Of a DNA stretch of 10,073 nucleotides, positions 5,710-10,073 are shown in pieces. Numbering within the stretch: the first letter of the stretch is position 1; every line of letters begins with the position of its first letter. Both the position numbers and the translations under genes were made by a program. The stretch is from Minisyncoccota bacterium (GTDB taxonomy: Bacteria; Patescibacteriota; Minisyncoccia; Minisyncoccales; CG1-02-41-26), in contig JAQTPV010000029.1 of NCBI GenBank assembly GCA_028712605.1, forward strand, positions 1 to 10,073. Direction: 5' to 3'. The notes beneath the pieces were generated by a model. It worked only from the letters and a program-made list of their open reading frames with translations. It was not told the origin of the DNA and did no database searches.

Positions 5710-6012
5710 CTAAAACGGTAAATCTTCTAATTTCAGCTCTTTGGCGGTATCAACTGTCACTTGAGCAATAATCTCCTTGGGCTCCACTACTGAATTGTGA
5801 GGCGGTAGTTGGATGCCGCAGCTAACCTCTTCTTTTCCCTCCAGCACCGAACCACTATCCATGACAACATTTTGCTTACGCGGCAATTGACCATTAACTA
5901 TTTTCCTATAATCCTCAAAAGAAAGCAGCACAAATGATGGTTTACCGTTCTCAATGAAAACCAGCTTTTCGTTTGTTTCATTTACTAAATTTTTTAAATC
6001 TTCAAAGTTCAT
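5710..6012 (-). CDS. Small Phd/YefM antitoxin-fold-like protein, no toxin partner
   Basis: This 100-residue protein has an N-terminal half resembling the Phd/YefM antitoxin fold. A helix DLKNLVNETNEKL is followed by the strand pair LVFIENGKPSFVLLS (17-31) and FEDYRKIV (32-39), the usual 'NGKP..VLLS.EDY' pattern. The second half is not recognised; it has a linker with acidic and Pro residues and ends KELKLEDLPF, a tail I associate with small proteins of Candidate Phyla Radiation genomes. It lies 88 bases after fusA and 227 bases before tuf, and its stop is UAG. No Doc/RelE-like toxin gene flanks it in this window. No Shine-Dalgarno and no clear own promoter are seen, so read-through from fusA is plausible. 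The fold is a fair call from the pattern; a DNA-binding or toxin-neutralising role is inference. Confidence 0.7.
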   Translation of the reverse strand: MNFEDLKNLVNETNEKLVFIENGKPSFVLLSFEDYRKIVNGQLPRKQNVVMDSGSVLEGKEEVSCGIQLPPHNSVVEPKEIIAQVTVDTAKELKLEDLPF

Positions 6013-6023
6013 AAACCAAACTA

Positions 6024-6098
6024 CAATTTAACACACTAACTACTTTAACAATCCTGCTTACCCCCATTCCATTGTTAAACCGTTAAGTTGTTAAATTG
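6024..6098. repeat. Long inverted repeat built of 8-9-base units after fusA
   Basis: The arms are 6024-6052 and 6071-6098, with an 18-base loop. Outer ends CAATTTAACA and inner ends TTTAACAAT pair perfectly with the other arm (19 pairs); the middle matches only partly. Each arm is itself a short array: TTAAC/CTAAC/TTAAC spaced 8 and 9 bases on one side, GTTAA spaced 8 and 8 on the other. A fourth GTTAA overlaps the fusA stop. It begins 2 bases after the fusA stop, so the fusA mRNA would end in this stem-loop. No U-tract follows. It may be an RNA-processing or stability element, or a dispersed palindromic repeat. Confidence 0.65.
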
Positions 6099-6100
6099 GG

Positions 6101-8206
6101 TTAACGTCTTTTGCCTTCAACCACCTCCTTGGCTATGTTTTCAGGCACTCTTTCATAAGAGCTGAATTCCATTGTAAACGTCCCTCGACCCTGTGTCAAT
6201 GACCTAAGACCGGTTGCATAACCGAACATTTCCGACAAAGGCACCTTGCCATCAATCACTTTAAGTTGAGTTCTGTCTTTAGTTTCTTCAATAATCCCCC
6301 TTCTTCTATTTAAATCACCGATGACATCACCAAAAAATTCAGCCGGGCAAACTACCTCCACTTTCATAATAGGCTCCAATAAAATGGCTTTGGCTTTTTT
6401 AGCGCCATCTTGCAGAGCCATACTGCCAGCGATTTTAAAAGCCATCTCCGAGGAATCAACTTCATGGAAAGAGCCGTCATATAATGTAACTGCCAAATCA
6501 ACCAGTGGATATCCGGCCACTACTCCCTTGTCCATGGCCTCCTTAATGCCCTTTTCAATGGCTGGGATATATTCCGAGGGAATGATGCCGCCCTTTATTT
6601 CATTGATAAACTCAAAGCCCTCTCCCCTATCCTTGGGCTTTAGCCTAATTACCACGTGGCCATATTGCCCCCGGCCCCCTGACTGCCTAATAAATTTAGC
6701 CTCAGTTTGAGCATCGGTAGTGATTGTTTCTTTATAGGCTACTTGTGGCTTGCCCACATTAGCCTCCACCTTAAACTCTCTTCTCATTCTGTCGCATAAA
6801 ATATCCAAATGCAATTCTCCCATCCCAGACATAATGGTATCGCCAGTTTCTATATCCTCTTTAACCCTGAAAGTCGGGTCTTCTTCAGATAACTTTTTCA
6901 GGGCCATAATTAATTTTTCTTGATCAGCTTTAGTTTTCGGCTCAATGCGAATAGAAATAACCGGTTCGGGAAATACTGGTTTCTCAAGTAAAATGGGTTT
7001 TTCAGGATCGCAAAGTGTGTGGCCGGTGCTAGCCGTTCTCAATCCCACGGTAGCTGCGATATCGCCTGTAAAAACTTCGTCAATCTCCTTTCTCTCATTG
7101 GAATGCATCCTAATCAAGCGACCGATTCTCTCTTTCTCGCCAGTAGTAGAATTCAAAACATAAGAGCCCTTAGCCAACTTACCAGAATAAACCCTAAAAT
7201 AATTCAAAGCGCCCACAAACGGATCGGTGGCAATTTTAAACACAACAGCTGAAAACGGTTCATCGTCTTGCGATTTTCTGAAAATCTCCTCGTTGGTTTT
7301 AGGATCATTACCTTTCACGGGTGGTGAGTCTGCTGGACTTGGCAAATAGTCGCAAACACCATCTAACAATAGCTGTACGCCCTTATTTTTTAAGGCTGAA
7401 CCACAAAAAACCGGCACTAATTTATAAGATAATACCGCCTTCCTTAAGGTCTTCCTGATCTCTTCAACAGAAATCTCTTCGCTGGCTAAAAACTTTTCAA
7501 TTAAGGCGTTATCTTCGGTTGCTATCTTCTCTACCAGGATGTGGCGCATTTCACCGGCCTTGGCCTTAAATTCTTCAGGGATCTCTTTTTCCACAATGTT
7601 TTGGCCAAAATCGCCCTCAAAATAAATGGCTTTTTGAGTAATCAAATCAACCACCCCCTTAAAGTGCTCCTCTTCGCCCATGGGAATCTGAACAGCCACG
7701 GCATTGGGTGTTAGCTTTTGATGAATGCTTTCTAAGCCTTTATCAAAACTGGCACCCATTCTATCAATTTTGTTGATAAAACAAATCCGAGGCACTTCAT
7801 AACTATCAGCCTGACGCCACACTGTTTCTGATTGGGGCTCCACGCCAGCTACTCCGTCAAATACGACAACCGCACCATCCAATATTCTAAGCGACCTCTG
7901 CACTTCTACGGTGAAATCAATGTGGCCTGGAGTATCTATTAAATTCAACCAACAATCTAAATTGGTTTCGCCCTTCCAGCCCCGGGCTGTCCAGTGACAG
8001 GTGGTAGCTGCTGAAGTAATAGTGATGCCTCTTTCCCTTTCCTGCTCCATCCAATCCATAACAGCTGCCCCATCGTGCACTTCACCAATCTTATGAGAGA
8101 GGCCCGTATAAAACAAAATACGTTCAGAAACCGTGGTCTTGCCAGCATCAATATGAGCGATAATACCAATATCCCTTGTTTGTTCTATTCTATATGTACG
8201 TGCCAT
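6101..8206 (-). CDS. fusA: Translation elongation factor G (EF-G)
   Basis: EF-G drives ribosomal translocation and, with RRF, ribosome recycling. It has 701 residues, normal for the family. Domain I has all GTPase motifs: AHIDAGKTT (17-25), RGITITSAA (59-67), DTPGH (91-95), NKID (145-148) and GSALKN (269-274). Domain II follows around 310-400. Domain III has GMGELHLDIL (461-470). Domain IV has QSGGRGQYGHVVI (508-520) and the tip FHEVDSSEMAF, with His581 matching E. coli His583. Domain V ends in the SYERVPENIAKEVVEGKRR tail. A slight insertion with Trp and Cys residues lies just before DTPGH (about 70-88). The ATG at 8206 is preceded by TTTTATTATT and a hairpin; AAGGA is 16 bases away, too far for a good Shine-Dalgarno. 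The gap to rpsG is 44 bases, and str-operon order is kept. Confidence 0.99.
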   Translation of the reverse strand: MARTYRIEQTRDIGIIAHIDAGKTTVSERILFYTGLSHKIGEVHDGAAVMDWMEQERERGITITSAATTCHWTARGWKGETNLDCWLNLIDTPGHIDFTVEVQRSLRILDGAVVVFDGVAGVEPQSETVWRQADSYEVPRICFINKIDRMGASFDKGLESIHQKLTPNAVAVQIPMGEEEHFKGVVDLITQKAIYFEGDFGQNIVEKEIPEEFKAKAGEMRHILVEKIATEDNALIEKFLASEEISVEEIRKTLRKAVLSYKLVPVFCGSALKNKGVQLLLDGVCDYLPSPADSPPVKGNDPKTNEEIFRKSQDDEPFSAVVFKIATDPFVGALNYFRVYSGKLAKGSYVLNSTTGEKERIGRLIRMHSNERKEIDEVFTGDIAATVGLRTASTGHTLCDPEKPILLEKPVFPEPVISIRIEPKTKADQEKLIMALKKLSEEDPTFRVKEDIETGDTIMSGMGELHLDILCDRMRREFKVEANVGKPQVAYKETITTDAQTEAKFIRQSGGRGQYGHVVIRLKPKDRGEGFEFINEIKGGIIPSEYIPAIEKGIKEAMDKGVVAGYPLVDLAVTLYDGSFHEVDSSEMAFKIAGSMALQDGAKKAKAILLEPIMKVEVVCPAEFFGDVIGDLNRRRGIIEETKDRTQLKVIDGKVPLSEMFGYATGLRSLTQGRGTFTMEFSSYERVPENIAKEVVEGKRR

Positions 8207-8216
8207 AATAATAAAA

Positions 8217-8238
8217 GATGGTTCCTTGATGGACCATC
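8217..8238 (-). terminator. Terminator-like hairpin between rpsG and fusA
   Basis: On the minus strand GATGGTCC (8238-8231), loop ATCAA (8230-8226) and GGAACCATC (8225-8217) form an 8-bp stem with one bulged base. TTTTATTATT follows immediately, and then the fusA ATG. A stem plus T-rich tract is the shape of a weak intrinsic terminator. Because fusA still needs transcription from rpsL, it would act as a partial attenuator or as a translation-level switch, since the only AAGGA of the gap lies at its loop and 3' arm. Confidence 0.45.
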
Positions 8239-8250
8239 CGCTTCAATGTT

Positions 8251-8715
8251 TTATCGAGCCAGATAGGCAAAGGCCCTATTGGCTTCGGCCATTTTATGAA
8301 CGTTGACTTTCTTTTTAATGGCCTCCCCTTCGTTATTACCAGCCTGCATTAATTCAGCGGCCAACTTTTCGGCCATGGGCTTACCCTTTTTGGCCCTGGC
8401 AGCATCAATGAGCCATCTCATAGCCAAACTGACAGCTCTTTTTTCTTTCACTTCTCTGGGAACTTGATAGGTAGCGCCCCCTACTCTTTGCGGCCGAACC
8501 TCAATTTGGGGCATCGCGTTTTTCAAAGCGCCCTCAAAAACCTCAATGGGCTCTCTATTGGTTTGTTTTTTAATTAAATCAAAAGAATTATAAACAATAC
8601 CCCGAGCAATACTTTTTTTACCACGAGTCATCAGGTGGTTAATAAATTTAGCCACCAAAACATTGCTATAAATTTGATCCGGCTCTATCTTATTTGGTTT
8701 AAACTTGTTTGCCAT
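8251..8715 (-). CDS. rpsG: Ribosomal protein uS7 (S7)
   Basis: uS7 nucleates assembly of the 30S head and contacts E-site tRNA. It has 154 residues, the usual size. Family signatures are LVAKFINHLMTRGKKSIARGIVY (20-42), RVGGATYQVPREV (77-89), SLAMRWLIDAAR (96-107) and VHKMAEANRAFAY (139-151). The N-terminus MANKFKPNKI is divergent from the common PRR-type start. The ATG at 8715 is 12 bases from the rpsL stop with no Shine-Dalgarno (AACCAATATAGTTT precedes it), so translation is likely coupled to rpsL. In E. coli S7 represses the operon by binding a gap of about 100 bases between rpsL and rpsG. That gap does not exist here, so this control must be absent or located elsewhere. Confidence 0.98.
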   Translation of the reverse strand: MANKFKPNKIEPDQIYSNVLVAKFINHLMTRGKKSIARGIVYNSFDLIKKQTNREPIEVFEGALKNAMPQIEVRPQRVGGATYQVPREVKEKRAVSLAMRWLIDAARAKKGKPMAEKLAAELMQAGNNEGEAIKKKVNVHKMAEANRAFAYLAR

Positions 8716-8727
8716 AAACTATATTGG

Positions 8728-9138
8728 TTATTTTGGTTGCTTAGCACCATATTTAGATCGGCCTCTTTTCCGGCCTTCAACGCCGGAGGTATCTAAGTGC
8801 CCCCTAATAATATGGTACCTAACGCCCGGCAAATCCTTGACCCTACCTCCTCTTACTAACACAATAGAGTGCTCCTGTAGGGTATGGCCTTCGCCTGGGA
8901 TATAGGCTGTCACCTCCTTACCGCTAGATAACTTAACCCTGGCTACCTTCCGTAAGGCCGAGTTTGGTTTCTTAGGTGTCACCGTAAACACTTTCAAGCA
9001 AATACCTCTTTTATAAGGTGAAAAATAATCACTGGGCCTATTCTTTAAAACATTAAAGCCATAACTCAAGGCCTTCATCTTGATTTTAGTAACCACTTTC
9101 TTTCTGGGTTTTTTAATTAATTGATGAATTGTCGGCAT
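8728..9138 (-). CDS. rpsL: Ribosomal protein uS12 (S12) with an insertion
   Basis: uS12 is the 30S protein at the decoding centre and sets translational accuracy. Motifs are MPTIHQLIKKPR at the N-terminus, TPKKPNSALRKVARVKL (54-70), GEGHTLQEHSIVLVRGGRVKDLPGVRYH (82-109) and RKRGRSKYGAK. Lys56 and Lys101 match E. coli Lys43 and Lys88, so there is no sign of streptomycin-resistance changes. Asp102 matches the residue that RimO methylthiolates in E. coli. The protein has 136 residues, 12 more than E. coli. The extra 13 residues fall between about 23 and 42, before KRGIC. It is first in the str unit, 44 bases downstream of the predicted transcription start. No Shine-Dalgarno precedes the ATG; the nearest AAGGGA is about 24 bases away. 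Confidence 0.98.
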   Translation of the reverse strand: MPTIHQLIKKPRKKVVTKIKMKALSYGFNVLKNRPSDYFSPYKRGICLKVFTVTPKKPNSALRKVARVKLSSGKEVTAYIPGEGHTLQEHSIVLVRGGRVKDLPGVRYHIIRGHLDTSGVEGRKRGRSKYGAKQPK

Positions 9139-9166
9139 AAAATAAAAAAATTAGTCTAAAAATCCC

Positions 9167-9182
9167 TTGAATTTTCATTCAA
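9167..9182 (-). promoter_or_regulatory. GAAA-tetraloop hairpin at the 5' end of the str mRNA
   Basis: On the minus strand TTGAAT (9182-9177), loop GAAA (9176-9173) and ATTCAA (9172-9167) form a perfect 6-bp stem capped by a GNRA tetraloop. The predicted transcription start from the promoter upstream is at 9183-9182, so the mRNA would start with this hairpin. Such 5' stems can protect mRNA from RNase E or RppH; that role here is an inference. Confidence 0.5.
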
Positions 9183-9188
9183 TGTTTT

Positions 9189-9217
9189 AATTTAACAGAT
9201 AACAATAAAAGTGTCAA
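9189..9217 (-). promoter_or_regulatory. Sigma70-type promoter of the str unit
   Basis: On the minus strand a perfect -35 TTGACA (9217-9212) is followed after 17 bases by TAAATT (9194-9189), which matches 4 of 6 -10 positions. Transcription would start near 9182, giving an rpsL leader of about 44 bases. It lies in the 104-base gap after the small membrane-protein gene, where no intrinsic terminator is visible. It probably drives rpsL-rpsG-fusA and perhaps the Phd-like gene. Confidence 0.75.
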
Positions 9218-9242
9218 CAAAAAATAGAGCTGGAAAAAGATT

Positions 9243-9587
9243 TTACTGTTTTCTAACGGCTAACAGCGGCACTATCAAGATTAAAAGATAGCCCAAAAGC
9301 ATATTCCACTGCCCAAAGACGGCCCAGCCAGTAAAGCGCGTGGTTATCAAAATGTCCAAAAGTAAATTAATAATCACCCAGATGAAACTGTAGCCCAGCA
9401 TTTCTTTAGCCGAACTAATCTTTAGGCTTTTGGCAGCTAAAATAATAGTTATTAAAACACAGCCAATCGTTGCTAATTTCACCGCTAGATTATCAGAAGG
9501 AATCTGAAATCCGATAAAGGCAGAAACGACCACAAAGGCTACCGCATAAATTAAAGCGCCCAAGCCAATTATTTTTAAAATCTTCAT
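9243..9587 (-). CDS. Small four-helix membrane protein, unknown function
   Basis: I do not recognise this 114-residue protein. It is mostly hydrophobic, with four likely transmembrane helices at about residues 4-28, 34-52, 63-83 and 93-111. The short loops contain Lys54, Lys57 and Lys61 between helices 2 and 3, and RFTGW between helices 3 and 4. An Asp (78) lies inside helix 3 and a Trp-rich turn (WAVFGQW, 88-94) before helix 4. The N-terminus MKILKIIG looks like a start-of-helix, not a cleaved signal peptide. It sits 46 bases after the M50 protease gene and before the str promoter, so it may be co-transcribed with the protease. TATAAT occurs upstream (9606-9601) but lacks a -35 partner. No Shine-Dalgarno is seen. 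It is probably a real gene because its hydrophobic pattern is regular and it fills the gap neatly. Confidence 0.75.
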   Translation of the reverse strand: MKILKIIGLGALIYAVAFVVVSAFIGFQIPSDNLAVKLATIGCVLITIILAAKSLKISSAKEMLGYSFIWVIINLLLDILITTRFTGWAVFGQWNMLLGYLLILIVPLLAVRKQ

Positions 9588-9633
9588 TTTACAGTAATCA
9601 ATTATAATAATTAAAATCCCCGACCTTTAAATT

Positions 9634-10073
9634 TTAGATCATCGGGCTGCCAACTATCAATCGAAAAAACAGCTGCACTATCGGCGAAATGAACCCGGCA
9701 AAAAAAACTACAAAAACTACCAATAAGACGGCTCCATAATTCATCAAAGGATCTTTTAACCTATCCAGACTTCTGGGTAATAAGGCAAATAAAATATGAG
9801 AACCGTCTAGGGGAGGAACGGGCATTAAATTGAAAATAGCCAAACTTAAATTAACAATTACGATCAAAGCAAAAAATTCACCAAGGTTCAAAAAGAAAGG
9901 AGCAGTCCCCAATGGCCAAAAGCGCAATAACAAACCGAACAACAAGGCAATGGCCACATTGGATAACGGCCCGGCGAGAGCAATCTTGGCTGTCCCCCAT
10001 TTTTGATCTCTCAACAGAAGGGGATTAAAGAGTACTGGTTTAGCCCAGGCCAAAAAAATACGAGTGCCAGAAA
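9634..10073 (-). CDS. Site-2 protease family (M50) membrane metalloprotease, C-terminal part
   Basis: M50 site-2 proteases cut transmembrane substrates inside the membrane using zinc. The visible 145 residues run open to the right edge, so the N-terminus with the HEXXH zinc motif lies outside the window. The visible C-terminal part has WAKPVLFNP (9-17), GPLSN (34-38) leading a transmembrane helix, and FNLMPVPPLDGSHILFALLP (80-99). Asp89 of PPLDG is the third zinc ligand of the family (the NxxPxxxxDG-type motif). At least three hydrophobic segments are visible, the last near the C-terminus. This layout fits the short, PDZ-free group of site-2 proteases. Its substrate cannot be inferred from context. 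An internal TTG at 10053 is not the start because the frame continues upstream with SGTRIF. Confidence 0.93.
   Translation of the reverse strand, partial: SGTRIFLAWAKPVLFNPLLLRDQKWGTAKIALAGPLSNVAIALLFGLLLRFWPLGTAPFFLNLGEFFALIVIVNLSLAIFNLMPVPPLDGSHILFALLPRSLDRLKDPLMNYGAVLLVVFVVFFAGFISPIVQLFFRLIVGSPMI

Noticed and set aside
6013..6052. Own promoter for the Phd-like gene (TTGTTA with TAAATT)
   Set aside because: The spacing is about 15 bases, the -35 matches only 4 of 6, and both hexamers are part of the inverted repeat arm, so the match is likely a by-product of the repeat.
6321..6710. Plus-strand open frame of 129 codons opposite fusA
   Set aside because: It is antisense to EF-G domains IV-V, with no recognisable domain or start signal.
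8716..8727. S7 autoregulatory site between rpsL and rpsG, as in E. coli
   Set aside because: The gap is only 12 bases, far too short for the known structure of about 100 bases.
1..10073. Alternative genetic code with UGA as Gly, as in Gracilibacteria/SR1
   Set aside because: All translation proteins read at full length with the standard code, and no in-frame UGA interrupts them. The absence of UGA stops among 14 genes is only weak evidence and fits AT-rich codon bias.

Overview
All genes in this window lie on the minus strand, so the biological order runs from high to low coordinates. The window is the junction of the bacterial str and S10 operons, with two membrane-protein genes upstream. 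The order is: site-2 protease (partial, cut by the right edge), small four-helix membrane protein, strong promoter, rpsL, rpsG, fusA, a small Phd/YefM-like gene, strong promoter, tuf, rpsJ, rplC, rplD, rplW, rplB, rpsS, rplV, rpsC (partial, cut by the left edge). No tRNA, rRNA, CRISPR array, insertion sequence or toxin gene is visible. No gene-free stretch exceeds 300 bases; the longest is about 227 bases, upstream of tuf.

The organism is probably a member of the Candidate Phyla Radiation (Patescibacteria), most likely a Parcubacteria-type lineage. This is an inference from several traits: an AT-rich genome, very short intergenic gaps, ribosomal proteins with lineage-type tails (uL22 C-terminus, uL23 N-terminus, uS10 N-terminus) and a uS12 insertion, few Shine-Dalgarno sequences, and the Phd-like gene ending in a DLPF motif. 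The genetic code reads as standard, with no in-frame UGA. The visible stops are 12 UAA and 2 UAG.

Right part (9243-10073): a partial M50-family intramembrane protease and an unassigned small membrane protein. Middle part (5710-9217): the str transcription unit, which supplies two 30S proteins and EF-G. It starts from a near-consensus promoter, and its transcript appears to begin directly with a GNRA-capped hairpin. Left part (1-5637): the tuf/S10 unit, which supplies EF-Tu, uS10, uL3, uL4, uL23, uL2, uS19, uL22 and uS3. It starts from a promoter with perfect -35 and -10 hexamers and a structured leader of about 120 nt.

The unusual area is 5493-6098, between fusA and tuf. A lone antitoxin-like gene sits there between two inverted short-period repeat arrays, one in 7-base register and one in 8-9-base register. 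An AT-rich palindrome lies just upstream of the tuf promoter. Several other RNA-scale hairpins fall in the gaps before rplC and fusA and may act as local regulators. The ribosomal proteins themselves show lineage-specific changes around the peptide exit tunnel (uL22, uL23), in uL2, and near the decoding centre (uS12).
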